Shown: positions 34,686 through 43,437, numbered from the stretch's first letter. The stretch: DNA of 64,000 bases from Micromonospora luteifusca (GCF_016907275.1 NZ_JAFBBP010000001.1:620001-684000), one strand, 5' to 3'. Program-made: numbers and translations. Notes: generated from the sequence alone by a model not told the origin.

Positions 34686-35918
34686 GTGGAGACTATCGGC
34701 GACCCACCGTCGACGGCACCGGACCGATCCCGTTGGGGCCGGCTGCACGTACTGGACTGGATCGCGATCGCGCTGGTCACCAGCGGCGCCCTCTGCGTCC
34801 TGACCGGACTCCTCCCCCGCGCCGACGCCGAGGCCACCATGCGTCGGATCCTGCCGATCCTGATCTTCCTCGGCACGGTGGTGGTGCTGGCCGAGCTGAC
34901 CGCCGTGGCCGGGGTCTTCGACGCGCTCGCCGCCCGGGTGGCGATCGCCGCCCGAGGCAATTTTCGCGCGCTGTTCTGGCTCTGCGTCGGGTTCGCCTCG
35001 GTGACCACGATCGCGCTCAACCTGGACACCACCGCCGTCCTGCTCACCCCCGTGATGATCGCCCTGGCCCGGACGCTGGGGATACCGCCGATCCCGCTGG
35101 CGATGACCACGGTCTGGCTGGCCAACACCGCGAGCCTGCTGCTGCCGGTGTCCAATCTGACCAACATCCTGGCCAGCGACCGGATCGGGCTGGCTCCGGT
35201 GTCGTGGGCGGCCCGGATGTGGTGCCCGCAACTGGTCGCCATCGCGATCACCATGTTGCTGCTCTGGTGGTGGTACTGGCGGCCGGCGCGGGCCACCGCG
35301 GATCCGTTCGTGCCACCGCCACCACACGTGCCACCCGACCCCGTGCTCTACCGCACCGCGCTCGTGGCCTGCCTGCTGTTCGTCGCCGGGATCCTCGCCG
35401 AGGTCGAGATCGGGCTCGCCTCCGGAGTGGCCGCCGCGATCCTCGTCGCCGGGTTCGCGGTCCGCGCGCGGGGCAGCCTGAAACTCCAGCTGATCCCCTG
35501 GCGGCTGCTGATCTTCGTCACCGGGCTGTTCCTGGTGGTGCAGACCATCGGCCGGCACGGACTGGACACGCTGATGGGCGCTTTGATCGGCAACGACCCC
35601 GGTGCCGAGGGCGCAATGCGGGCCGGCGCCGTCGGCGCGCTCTTCTCCAACGTGGTCAACAACCTGCCCGCGTACGTGGCCGGGGAGGCGGTCATCAACG
35701 CCGACCACCACACCCAACTGCTGGCCCTGCTGGTGGGTGCCAACGTCGGCCCGCTCGCCACCCCGTGGGCGTCGCTGGCCACACTGATCTGGTACGAGCG
35801 CTGCCGGGCCGCCGGGGTCGCGGTCCCGCTGGGCCGGTTCATGGCCACCAGCGCTGTCCTCGCCGCTCTGGGCACCACAGCCACCGTCGCCGCCCTGCTG
35901 GTCACCCCGTCAGGCTGA
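34686..35918 (+). CDS. ArsB/NhaD-type (SLC13-like) permease
   Basis: 410 residues with about ten hydrophobic segments of the ion-transporter superfamily. PILIFLGTVVVLAELTAVAGVFDALA, LNLDTTAVLLTPVMIALA and the mirrored FSNVVNNLPAYVAGE and GANVGPLATPWASLATLIW carry the paired NxxT/S-P signatures of ArsB, NhaD and SLC13 carriers. The cargo may be arsenite, sodium or a dicarboxylate; no arsenic-resistance partner gene is nearby. The GTG at 34686 is used with GCGAGGA about 10 bases upstream. It is divergent from the TIR-NACHT-WD40 gene, with 104 bp between the chosen starts. Confidence 0.85.
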   Translation: METIGDPPSTAPDRSRWGRLHVLDWIAIALVTSGALCVLTGLLPRADAEATMRRILPILIFLGTVVVLAELTAVAGVFDALAARVAIAARGNFRALFWLCVGFASVTTIALNLDTTAVLLTPVMIALARTLGIPPIPLAMTTVWLANTASLLLPVSNLTNILASDRIGLAPVSWAARMWCPQLVAIAITMLLLWWWYWRPARATADPFVPPPPHVPPDPVLYRTALVACLLFVAGILAEVEIGLASGVAAAILVAGFAVRARGSLKLQLIPWRLLIFVTGLFLVVQTIGRHGLDTLMGALIGNDPGAEGAMRAGAVGALFSNVVNNLPAYVAGEAVINADHHTQLLALLVGANVGPLATPWASLATLIWYERCRAAGVAVPLGRFMATSAVLAALGTTATVAALLVTPSG

Positions 35919-35923
35919 GCGCC

Positions 35924-35955
35924 TCAGGGCGGGCGGCAGCGACGAACCGCCCTGA
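35924..35955. terminator. Bidirectional terminator
   Basis: TCAGGGCGG and CCGCCCTGA form a 9-bp stem with a 14-base loop between the convergent permease and phosphatase genes. Confidence 0.7.
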
Positions 35956-35959
35956 CCAT

Positions 35960-36862
35960 TCACCAGCCGACATTCGTCAGGCTGATCGGCGTGAGTTGGC
36001 GGACCTGCGGTTCGATCCACTGTGCCGCCGTCACCAGCTTGACCAGCCGGTCGATCGTCTCCGGTGGGGCGGCGACGAAGCTGCGCCGGTCAGCCGGGCA
36101 CCCGTACCGATCGTCGAAGCAGCCGCCGTCGAGGGCCCGGACCACCATGCCGGCCTCGGCAGCCAGCAGCATCCCGGCCGGCAGGTCGACCGACTCCGGA
36201 CGGTAGCCGACAATGCCGTCGATGTCGCCGCGGGCCAGCATCACCCAGGACAGCAGCGGCGCCCACAGTTGCAGCACGCGCCGGGCGGTGGAGTCGAGCA
36301 CCACCTTGAGCGCGCGGGCGGTGCTGTCGTCCCGGCGTACCTCGTGTCCCTGGGTCCAGGCCAGCACCGGCGCGGCCGGGACCGGCCGGGGCGGCGTGCG
36401 CAGCGGCTGGCCGGCCGGGCCGTCCACGTGCACGAAGGCGCCCTGGCCACGGATGGCCGACCAGGTACGGTCGGAGACCGGGTCGTGCACCACCCCGACC
36501 ACCGGCGACCCCCGGTCGCAGAGCGCGATCCCGACCACGTACGCGGGCAGGCCGATCGCCACGTTGTTGGTGCCGTCGAGCGGGTCCACCAGCCACACCC
36601 AGGAGTCGTCGACGGCGTACTCGCCGCCCTCCTCGGCGATCACTCCGTGCTCGGGCCAGCGGGCCCGGATCCGCTCGACGATCAACTGCTCGGCGGCCAG
36701 GTCCAGGTCGGTGACCACGTCACCGGAGTCGTTCTTGGCCCGGACGTGCATCTCGCTCCGGGTGCCCCGGCGCAACAGCCGCCCGGCAGCCTGGGCGGCC
36801 TCCACCGCGAACCGGTGCGCGTCACGCAGGTCTGGCCCGGATCTGCTCGGCGTCACTTCCAT
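35960..36862 (-). CDS. Inositol monophosphatase-like phosphatase
   Basis: 300 residues of the lithium-sensitive metal-dependent phosphatase superfamily. Metal-binding motifs are intact: Glu pair in HGVIAEEGGEYAV, LVDPLDGTNN near 93-100, and the second-metal Asp in RPESVDLPAGMLLAAEAG, where the usual Trp before the Asp is replaced. Substrates in this superfamily include inositol phosphate, fructose-1,6-bisphosphate, histidinol phosphate and 3'-phosphoadenosine-5'-phosphate; the sequence alone does not choose. It is third in a tight unit with a 2TM protein and a cupin (14-bp gap), an unusual setting for a housekeeping phosphatase and a hint of nucleotide-type signalling or detoxification. Confidence 0.88.
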   Translation of the reverse strand: MEVTPSRSGPDLRDAHRFAVEAAQAAGRLLRRGTRSEMHVRAKNDSGDVVTDLDLAAEQLIVERIRARWPEHGVIAEEGGEYAVDDSWVWLVDPLDGTNNVAIGLPAYVVGIALCDRGSPVVGVVHDPVSDRTWSAIRGQGAFVHVDGPAGQPLRTPPRPVPAAPVLAWTQGHEVRRDDSTARALKVVLDSTARRVLQLWAPLLSWVMLARGDIDGIVGYRPESVDLPAGMLLAAEAGMVVRALDGGCFDDRYGCPADRRSFVAAPPETIDRLVKLVTAAQWIEPQVRQLTPISLTNVGW

Positions 36863-36876
36863 GCTTCCTCCAGCCC

Positions 36877-37530
36877 TCAGCCCCGTGCCAGCAGTCGAGC
36901 GATCTCCCGTGCCATCCGAGCCGTCTCCGCCACGTCGCAGCGTTCCCGGTGTGTCCGGTGGCTGCGCCCGTCCACCGCGCCGAGGCTCAGGTCGGACACG
37001 CCGGGCGTGGTCCGGCCCAGCGCCACGGTCACCGCCGGCTCGCCCGAGTCCACTTCGGAGGTGTGGAAGCCACCGGCGCGCAGCGCGTACGAATTGCCCG
37101 CGGAGTGGGTCTCCACGGTGGAAGTCGCCGCTGTCACCAACCGGTCGGTGGCCACCATCTCGTCGACGTCGCCTCGGCTGTGCACCTCGTACACCCTCCA
37201 GGCGGGGTCGGCGGGCGCCTCGGTCACCTCGACCAGCTCGTTACGGACCCGCCCGTGCAGCACATGGCTGAGCAGGTCCCAGCTGTGCGAGTGCACGGTG
37301 GAGGTGGTCGGCTGGACGGCCGGCGGTTCGGCCGGCCAGGCGTGCACGCAGATTCCGTCGGGGCCGGCGCGGTTCACCGGCAGGCAGGTGAAGCCGAGCG
37401 GATGCCGCACGGCCAGCAACGGCCGCCGCCCTCCGGCGACGTCGTCGAGGACGGCCAGCACCCAGTCCCGGAGCAGCTCCGGCCGGGCACCCCGGTCGAT
37501 CTCACGTTCGAGGTCGGCGTAGCTCATCAT
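36877..37530 (-). CDS. Cupin-fold protein (cysteine-dioxygenase-like), unknown function
   Basis: 217 residues. The central part looks like a metal-binding cupin. TVHSHSWDLLSHVLHGRVRNELVEV resembles motif 1 with two His but lacks the usual Glu. The second part, STVETHSAGNSYALRAGGFHTSEVDSG, has the motif-2 His in GGFHTSE. An N-terminal helix (DLEREIDRGARPELLRDWVLAVLDDV) precedes the cupin. Cupins of this type include thiol dioxygenases and ligand-binding sensors. The start ATG overlaps the TGA of the upstream 2TM gene, giving translational coupling, and the phosphatase follows 14 bp later. The gene is strand-consistent and clearly real, but its activity is unknown. Confidence 0.72.
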   Translation of the reverse strand: MMSYADLEREIDRGARPELLRDWVLAVLDDVAGGRRPLLAVRHPLGFTCLPVNRAGPDGICVHAWPAEPPAVQPTTSTVHSHSWDLLSHVLHGRVRNELVEVTEAPADPAWRVYEVHSRGDVDEMVATDRLVTAATSTVETHSAGNSYALRAGGFHTSEVDSGEPAVTVALGRTTPGVSDLSLGAVDGRSHRTHRERCDVAETARMAREIARLLARG

Positions 37531-38528
37531 GCGTACGGGTTCCTCGCCTGGATGGCCCGGCTCACGATGTCGGCGACGTCGCGGTCGCCGAAGGACCGGG
37601 GTAGTGGCAGCCCTAGCGCGGTGAACAGCCGACGTACCTGCTCCACGGAGGGCTCGTCGTCGAGCTTGACCTGCCCAGCAGCCTCGACCGGCACCCGTCG
37701 GCTCTGCTCACGGCTGTACTGCAGCTCGATGTTGTAACGGTTGTAGTAGAGCTCCTGGTGGTCGATCCTCAGCGCCGGGGTCTGCGGATTCTCCTGGGTG
37801 ATGATGACGCAGCTCGACGAGAGGTCGTAGCGGAAGGTGGTCATCTGCGCGGAGAGCCGGACGTCGATGGTGAGCAGACCGGAGCGCTGCCGGTGCCAGC
37901 AGGCGGCCAGCACGGTCGCGTAGGACTCCTTGCGGGTGCGGTCGACGGTCCACTGCTCGCCTGGCCCGTCCGGGGCGAGGCTGCGCCGGAACCGTGCGTA
38001 CCGCTCACAGACCGCCTCATCGGTCGGATCGATGATCTCGATGGAGAAGTGCAGGGTGGCGTTACGCCGACGGGCGTGCTCCAGACACTCGGGCAGGGTG
38101 ACCGCCCGCGTGTAGGTGCCGGTGCCGCCCTTGAAGTCCCACCGATCGGTGTGCCGGCGGGCCTCGGTCAGGGCCAGCCCGACCTCGCTGCCGTGCAGGA
38201 CACGGACCATGGAGACACTGTCGATAGCCTCCCGAGTCCGATTGAGAACCCCCTCCGGACCGATGATCTCCTGCATCTGCGGCACGAGTTCGGTGAGCCG
38301 GTCGCGGGTGTCCCGGACCACCTGCCGTACCTCGCGCTCGGCGGTCTCCCGGCGCAGCCGGTCGCGCAGCAGTGCCTGGGCGAGCAGACCGAGGATGAGC
38401 AGGATCGCGCTGTTCACCACGTCCTGGCTGACGCCGTTGTTGAGCCCGAGGATCGCGACGGTCAACGCCAGGAGCAGCCCGATGAACGCGTCGAGGTTCT
38501 TGAGGACCCAGGTGAAGATGCGGGCCAT
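37527..38528 (-). CDS. Two-transmembrane protein with cytoplasmic alpha/beta domain, unknown
   Basis: 333 residues. Two hydrophobic helices at the N-terminus (LDAFIGLLLALTVAILGL and VVNSAILLILGLLAQALL) are followed by a charged coiled-coil-like helix (RDRLRRETAEREVRQVVRDTRDRL). A cytoplasmic domain of about 200 residues contains RWDFKGGTGTYTRAVTLPECL, HFSIEIIDPTDEAVCERYARF and FRYDLSSSCVIITQENP. The strand pattern recalls inactive phospholipase-D-like or sensor domains seen in bacterial conflict systems, but I cannot assign it. ATG 38528 follows GGGGGA at 5 bases. It heads the coupled 2TM-cupin-phosphatase unit and has its own AT-rich upstream element. Confidence 0.72.
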   Translation of the reverse strand: MARIFTWVLKNLDAFIGLLLALTVAILGLNNGVSQDVVNSAILLILGLLAQALLRDRLRRETAEREVRQVVRDTRDRLTELVPQMQEIIGPEGVLNRTREAIDSVSMVRVLHGSEVGLALTEARRHTDRWDFKGGTGTYTRAVTLPECLEHARRRNATLHFSIEIIDPTDEAVCERYARFRRSLAPDGPGEQWTVDRTRKESYATVLAACWHRQRSGLLTIDVRLSAQMTTFRYDLSSSCVIITQENPQTPALRIDHQELYYNRYNIELQYSREQSRRVPVEAAGQVKLDDEPSVEQVRRLFTALGLPLPRSFGDRDVADIVSRAIQARNPYA

Positions 38529-38555
38529 GACATCCCCCGTGGAAGACGGAACCCC

Positions 38556-38581
38556 CATGATAGCCCTATGTCAATATCATG
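38556..38581. promoter_or_regulatory. AT-rich inverted repeat before the 2TM gene
   Basis: CATGATA and TATCATG flank a 12-bp spacer in the 54-bp gap behind the methyltransferase gene. TTGACA is present on the minus strand within it. This suggests an independent promoter/operator for the three-gene unit. Confidence 0.45.
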
Positions 38582-38582
38582 A

Positions 38583-39374
38583 TTACGCGTTGTTCCGGAA
38601 CCCCGAATCCTGAGATGAAGACGGTTCGCCCAGGCGTCGTGCGGCGCAGATCAGCGACCCGCCGAGCCCTGGTGCGACCCGAGCGAGCAACCGGGAGGTG
38701 ATCCAGCGCCCGCCGGGCAGCCGCCACCCCACGTGGTTGGAGCGCAGCGCCAGTGGCGCGAAACCGACTCGACGAAGCACCCGTCGCAGCAGCGACGCGG
38801 TGAACGGACGGATGTGCAACCAGAGGTACGGGTGCAGCGGATCCACCTGACGGGGCGCGCGGCCGGTGAGGAACATGAGCCGGTCCTGCACGGTCGCCAG
38901 GTTCGGGGTGGTGAGCACCAGCAACCCGCCCGGGGCGAGGACCCGGTGACACTCCCGCAGCAGCGCCACCGGGTCGAAGACGTGCTCGATCAGCTCACCG
39001 GTCAGCAGCCCGGCGAAGCTGCCGGCGCGAAACGGCAGCCCGCGAGTGGCGTCCAGGCAGACCGGTAGCGCCCGACCGGCGGCGGCTCGACGGGCCGCAC
39101 CCAGCGCGGCCTCGGCCATGTCCGCCACCACGAGCGGCACGGGCAGCTCCGCCGGGTCGACCATGCTGCACGGGCCGCAGCCCAGTTCCAACACCGGCCC
39201 GCCCCCGAGAACGTCGTCGACCATCAGCCGGGCCGCGACCGCCCGGCGGACCCGGTGGTACGGGTCGTCGACGTACCCGTTGACCAACACGCCGTCGTGG
39301 TAACTGCGCCGGTTGGCGTGCCGGCCGTGCGCCTGCGCGCCGCCCGACGAGGCCCCGGTCAGTGGCTCGGCCAT
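38583..39374 (-). CDS. Class I SAM methyltransferase (Methyltransf_11 type)
   Basis: 263 residues. SAM motif I is VLELGCGPCSMVD near 60, motif II VVADMAEAALGAARRA, and post-motif region GELIEHVFDPVALLRECHRVLAPGGLLVLTTPN, the classical ubiE/type-11 pattern. The preceding segment GRHANRRSYHDGVLVNGYVDDPYHRVRRAVAARL resembles sugar/lipid or methionine-biosynthesis-like methyltransferases. A C-terminal extension (TASLLRRVLRRVGFAPLAL) is typical of class I enzymes acting on glycans or lipids. The start MAEPL at 39374 is chosen over an unconserved upstream extension. It is upstream of the 2TM-cupin-phosphatase unit on the same strand, but a regulatory gap separates them. Confidence 0.88.
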   Translation of the reverse strand: MAEPLTGASSGGAQAHGRHANRRSYHDGVLVNGYVDDPYHRVRRAVAARLMVDDVLGGGPVLELGCGPCSMVDPAELPVPLVVADMAEAALGAARRAAAGRALPVCLDATRGLPFRAGSFAGLLTGELIEHVFDPVALLRECHRVLAPGGLLVLTTPNLATVQDRLMFLTGRAPRQVDPLHPYLWLHIRPFTASLLRRVLRRVGFAPLALRSNHVGWRLPGGRWITSRLLARVAPGLGGSLICAARRLGEPSSSQDSGFRNNA

Positions 39375-39531
39375 CGCACCCCCCACCGCGGTCGCCGCCT
39401 CCGGCGGCGGCGACCGCCTCCAGCCTCGCACCATTCCGGACCGCGCAGCTCGTCGGCGGCCCGAACGGATTCGCGTCGACCGCCGCTACGACTACGACGG
39501 TGACCGCCGCCAACCCCGCGGCCGGCCGTGA

Positions 39532-39579
39532 CCGAGCGGCGGAGCACGGACGGAAGCTCGCCCGTGCTCCGCCGCTCGG
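39532..39579. terminator. Perfect 17-bp stem-loop
   Basis: CCGAGCGGCGGAGCACG and CGTGCTCCGCCGCTCGG pair exactly around a 14-base loop, 12 bp after the CU044_5270-like stop. It is an unusually strong terminator without a U-tract. The rest of 39375-39531 shows no gene. Confidence 0.75.
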
Positions 39580-39591
39580 AGGGTCGACACT

Positions 39592-40740
39592 CTAATTCGG
39601 CGGCGTCTCGTCGGTGGTCTTCTGCTCCAGGACGACGTTGTAGCTGAGAAGACTTCCGGGTTCGAGCCTGGCCGTCGTGCCCGCCGGGCGCAGAACGCGC
39701 GACTCCTCGCCGAGTGCGCGCCCGGTCGCGGCGTCGACCACGAAGCGATGCTCGATCGAGCCGGTGGCGGCACTCCCCGAGGTGAACGCGAAGCCTTGGC
39801 CGGGGCGCCCCCGCTGGTCGGCCACGTCACCCAGCGACCGCACGCCGGGCAGGGTGGCGATCAGGCGGAAGGCCGCCGCACGCACAGGACCGCTGACCGG
39901 GATGTCGGCGATCAGGCTGGACGCGACACTCAGCAGCCACTGCTCCCGGTCGGTGGGCAGGTCACCACCGCCGCCGTCGAAGTGCCTGAGCAACGCGGTC
40001 CGCAGGGCCGCCGGGTCCGCCGGGAGCTTCTCGAGATCGCGTACGGAGATGTTGGTGGTGCCGAAGGCGTAGGTGTTCGCGCCCTCCGATGAGGAGCTGC
40101 GCCGCGGCCCAGCGGTAGTGCTGATGGGAGAGCCGGGGCCGAACTCGCCGGTCGGCAGCGGTTTGCCGACCATCACCTGCTCGGGCGATCCCGCGGCGCG
40201 CCACGCGGCGGCATCCGAGGGTGTCAGCGGAGTCATGCCGAGGTTCTGGGAGATCACCCGGGTGGGTTCCGTCCCGGAGCGGGACAACCAGGTCTCGTCC
40301 GACGACCTGGTCGTCATCTCGTACGTCGAGGTGCCGGAACTGACGGTGAGCACCGACCCGCTCTCCGCCCGGACGACCAGATACCTGCCGGTGCCCGAAG
40401 CGTCCTTGCTGCTGCGCTCGGCGGCCGCCAGCAGGATCTCCGGCGCGGTCAGGGGGCGTACCGCCTCGGCGGACGTCGCGGACCCGCCGGGCGTCGGCGC
40501 CGAGCCGCCGGGCGTCGGTGCGGAGCCGCCCGGGTTGGCCGCGACCACAGCGACCGCGGCGACGGCCGCTACCGCGAGCCCCCCGGCCGGGATCAGGGCG
40601 GCCGCCCGGAGACGCCGCACACGGCGCACGGGAGCCTTCACGTCCGTCAGAGCGAAGGGCAATGGTGCCGTCCCGGGCGGGTCCAACCGCGCCGGCCGCG
40701 CGTCGGCGAGAGACTTCATGACGTCGGGGCGATTCTTCAT
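39592..40740 (-). CDS. CU044_5270-family membrane protein, sigma-factor partner
   Basis: 382 residues. A cytoplasmic N-terminus (MKNRPDVMKSLADARPARLD) precedes one transmembrane helix (AALIPAGGLAVAAVAAVAVVAANPG, about 57-82). A linker with three near-identical PGGSAPT units and a large extracytoplasmic domain rich in Ser/Thr follow. This layout and the LTAPEILLAAAERS motif are, from memory, those of CU044_5270 proteins, which are regularly encoded after an ECF sigma gene and may act as its regulator. The ATG overlaps the TGA of the sigma gene. It may sense an envelope signal and release the sigma factor; this is inference. Confidence 0.85.
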   Translation of the reverse strand: MKNRPDVMKSLADARPARLDPPGTAPLPFALTDVKAPVRRVRRLRAAALIPAGGLAVAAVAAVAVVAANPGGSAPTPGGSAPTPGGSATSAEAVRPLTAPEILLAAAERSSKDASGTGRYLVVRAESGSVLTVSSGTSTYEMTTRSSDETWLSRSGTEPTRVISQNLGMTPLTPSDAAAWRAAGSPEQVMVGKPLPTGEFGPGSPISTTAGPRRSSSSEGANTYAFGTTNISVRDLEKLPADPAALRTALLRHFDGGGGDLPTDREQWLLSVASSLIADIPVSGPVRAAAFRLIATLPGVRSLGDVADQRGRPGQGFAFTSGSAATGSIEHRFVVDAATGRALGEESRVLRPAGTTARLEPGSLLSYNVVLEQKTTDETPPN

Positions 40741-41321
40741 CGGCTCGGCTCCTTGGCGACAACCGGCTTCGTGACGGCCGGCGCGGTGATGGTCGGCTTC
40801 GTGGAACGTGACTCGGCGGCCCGCGGCTCCCCAGCGGCCGCGACGGCACGGGTGAGGCGGTTGCGGGCTCGGTGCAGGCGCACGAGGAACGCCGGGGCGG
40901 AACAGTTCACGACCCGGGCCGCCGCACGGGGTGAGAGCCCATCCCAGGCGGTCAGGGTCAGCACTTCCCGGTCGTTCTCCGACAGCCCTGCGAGCGCCGT
41001 CAGGATCGCCGACCGCTCGGCGACGCCGTCGGCGACATCGGGTGCGTCGGCTGCCCACGCCAGCATCTCGGCGGCAATGGCCCGTTGCCGTTCCTCGTCG
41101 CGATATCGCTGGCGGATCACGTTGCGCGCGACACCGAGCAGCCACGGCAGTGCCGCCCCTCTGGGCATCTGCGCGAAGCGCCGCCAAGCGACGAGAAACG
41201 TCTCGGCCACGACCTCGTCCGCGAGCGACCTGCCGGCGCGAGCGACGGCGTAGGCGTAGACGCGTCCGCGGTTGTCGGCGTACAGCGCGGTGAACTCCGG
41301 TGCCGTCTCAGGGTCTGCCAC
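40737..41321 (-). CDS. ECF RNA polymerase sigma factor
   Basis: 194 residues. Region 2 is FTALYADNRGRVYAYAVARAGRSLADEVVAETFLVAWRRFAQMP with the WLLGVARNVIRQRYR end. Region 4 is LTALAGLSENDREVLTLTAWDGLSPRAAARVVNCSAPAFLVRLHRARNRL. A basic, Thr/Pro-rich C-terminal tail of about 40 residues follows region 4. The gene is translationally coupled to the CU044_5270-like membrane protein, a common actinobacterial pair. The divergent neighbour is the secreted 5'-nucleotidase gene; whether that belongs to the regulon is unknown. Confidence 0.93.
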   Translation of the reverse strand: MADPETAPEFTALYADNRGRVYAYAVARAGRSLADEVVAETFLVAWRRFAQMPRGAALPWLLGVARNVIRQRYRDEERQRAIAAEMLAWAADAPDVADGVAERSAILTALAGLSENDREVLTLTAWDGLSPRAAARVVNCSAPAFLVRLHRARNRLTRAVAAAGEPRAAESRSTKPTITAPAVTKPVVAKEPSR

Positions 41322-41557
41322 TGATGAGCCGTCCTTAGTGAAGGTGTCCTGTCACCAGGTAATGCGCCGGGAAGCCGACTTCTTACCGGCGAACTCCGAT
41401 CGGATTGGAACTCGCACTCACGTCATCGACGATCGCGCAGAACTCGCGGCGTCGGTGCATGGTCAGGTCGAGAACCACGGCAGTTCACGCAACGTTGATC
41501 AAGTGGGCAGAGGCTGTCCGGGCGAACCAACCCGTACCACCTTTGGGAGCCCGACAC

Positions 41558-43381
41558 ATGCGTGACAGCGCTCGATTGCTCCGGCGCGGCCGATCCGCCC
41601 TGGTCGCCGCAGTGGCCGCCGGCCTGCTGCTGGCGGGTGGAGCGGCCCCGCCGGCCGCCCTCGCCTCGCCCGCCGGCGCCCGGCCGGGCACGCCGGTTCC
41701 GGTGCAACTGTTGTCCATCACGGACCTGCACGGCTACTTCGGCGACTACACCACGACCGTGCCCGGGGCCCGGGCCGGCGAGCCGGCCCGTCAGGTCGGC
41801 GGCGGCGCCTACCTGACCGCACACCTCAAGCAGCGCCAGGCCGGCCAGCAGAACTCGATCCTCTTCTCCGCCGGGGACGACTTCAGCGGTTGGCCGAACG
41901 AGACCGGATGGTTCTGGAACGAACCGACCGTCGAGTACCTGAACTCGATCGGGCTGGACTTCTCCACGGTCGGCAACCATGAGATGGACCGAGGCTACGA
42001 GTTCCTCCGGCACATGGACGACGGCACCTGCCGGTGGCGGCCCGACAACGACATCTGCTTCACCGACTCAACCGGCCAGCGATTCCACGGCGCGGACTAC
42101 GACTACTACTCCGGCAGCCTGGTGGACGACCGCAGCGGCAAGCCCAAGATGCCGCCGTACCACGTGGAGTACGTCAGCGACGGGCACGGCGGCCGACTGC
42201 CGGTCGGTTTCGTGCACGCCACCACCAAGCTCATGTCCGAGGAGCAGATGTCCTACACCCCGGAGGGGTTCGACTTCCTCGACGAGGCCGACACGGTCAA
42301 CAAGTACGCGGCGGTGCTGCGCCAGCAGGGCGTGAAGGCCATCGTGGCGGTCATCCACGAGGGCTTCACCCAGCAGTCCGGTGCCGGGTACGACGAGTGC
42401 GTCAACCCGTCCGGCCCGATGTACGACGCCAACGCCCGGATTTCCCCGGACGTCGACGCGATCGTCACCGGACACTGGCACGCCCTCGTGAACTGCATGC
42501 TCCCCGACCCGGCCGGCAACCCGCGCCCGGTGGTGGAGGCGGCCAACCACGGCCGGCTGTTCAACGAGATCAACCTGCAGCTCGACCCGCGTACCGGTGA
42601 GGTGCTGCGGGACCGGACGACCTCGGTCAATCACGCCAACACCCAGGACGTGACCCCGGACCCCGAGACCCTGCGGATCGCCGACTACTGGCGGGCCGAG
42701 CTGACGAAGCGGTCGAACCTGCCGGTCGCGCGGGTGACCGCCGACCTGACCCGCGCCCCGGGCGACAGCGCCGAGTCGGGCATGTACAACGTCACCGCCG
42801 ACGCGTTCCTCTGGGCCGCGAACAAGGACGGCAAGGCCGACCTGGCGGTCGCGATGCCCGGCATCCTGCGCCGGGACGTCCAGTACGCCGCCGACCCGGC
42901 CAACCCGGCCGATGCCCCGGGCCGGGTGCTCTTCTCCGAGATCGCGCTCGGCACCGTCTACGACAGCGGCATCGGGGTGGGGCTGGTCCGGGGCGACGTG
43001 ACCGGCGCCCAGCTCGACAAACTGCTGGAGAGTCAGTGGCAGCAGGCCGCGGACGGCACTGTGACGTACCGGCAGATGGCGGTGTCGGGCAACGTCCAGT
43101 ACCGCTACGACCTGTCCAGGCCGGTCGGCGACCGGGTCGACCCCGGCAGCGTGCGGATCGGCGGGAAGCCGCTGAAGCCCCGGTCGACGTACCGGATCGC
43201 GACCCTGGCGAACAACTTCTTCGCCAAGAACGCCACGCCGGGCTTCACCGCACTCTTCGACGCGCGCAAGCAGGACCGCAGCCTGTACAACGGCGGTGAC
43301 GCCCTGTGGCGCTACCTGGAGAAGGCATCCCCGGTCCGACCGCCCGCGCTGAACCGGGCGACCCCGGTGCGATCGAGCTGA
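41558..43381 (+). CDS. Secreted 5'-nucleotidase/bifunctional metallophosphatase (UshA-like)
   Basis: 607 residues with a Sec signal (RLLRRGRSALVAAVAAGLLLAGGAAPPAALA). The metallophosphoesterase domain has complete metal ligands: SITDLHGYFGDY, FSAGDDFSGW, TVGNHEMDRG, AVIHEGF and IVTGHWHALVN. The C-terminal 5_nucleotid_C domain (about 370-590; SGMYNVTADAFLWAA, ALDNFFAKN-like LANNFFAKN) binds the nucleoside. It should dephosphorylate extracellular nucleotides to nucleosides and phosphate. ATG 41558 is chosen for the signal peptide and GGGAG at suitable spacing. The gene is divergent from the ECF sigma gene. Confidence 0.92.
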   Translation: MRDSARLLRRGRSALVAAVAAGLLLAGGAAPPAALASPAGARPGTPVPVQLLSITDLHGYFGDYTTTVPGARAGEPARQVGGGAYLTAHLKQRQAGQQNSILFSAGDDFSGWPNETGWFWNEPTVEYLNSIGLDFSTVGNHEMDRGYEFLRHMDDGTCRWRPDNDICFTDSTGQRFHGADYDYYSGSLVDDRSGKPKMPPYHVEYVSDGHGGRLPVGFVHATTKLMSEEQMSYTPEGFDFLDEADTVNKYAAVLRQQGVKAIVAVIHEGFTQQSGAGYDECVNPSGPMYDANARISPDVDAIVTGHWHALVNCMLPDPAGNPRPVVEAANHGRLFNEINLQLDPRTGEVLRDRTTSVNHANTQDVTPDPETLRIADYWRAELTKRSNLPVARVTADLTRAPGDSAESGMYNVTADAFLWAANKDGKADLAVAMPGILRRDVQYAADPANPADAPGRVLFSEIALGTVYDSGIGVGLVRGDVTGAQLDKLLESQWQQAADGTVTYRQMAVSGNVQYRYDLSRPVGDRVDPGSVRIGGKPLKPRSTYRIATLANNFFAKNATPGFTALFDARKQDRSLYNGGDALWRYLEKASPVRPPALNRATPVRSS

Positions 43382-43406
43382 GACGGGCCGGCACACCGGA
43401 CCGGAC

Positions 43407-43437
43407 GGGTGTGGGCGGCCAGGCGCCGCCCGCACCC
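43407..43437. terminator. Bidirectional terminator
   Basis: GGGTGTGGGCGGC pairs with GCCGCCCGCACCC at 12 of 13 positions around a 5-base loop, between the convergent nucleotidase and GH6 genes. Confidence 0.7.

Noticed and set aside
31126..34803. 1225-codon plus-strand reading frame opposite the NLR-like gene
   Set aside because: Low-complexity Arg/Gly/Val-rich shadow; the opposite strand encodes recognisable TIR, NACHT and pentapeptide domains.
36863..36876. Separate promoter before the phosphatase gene
   Set aside because: The 14-bp gap only leaves room for the GGAGGA ribosome site.
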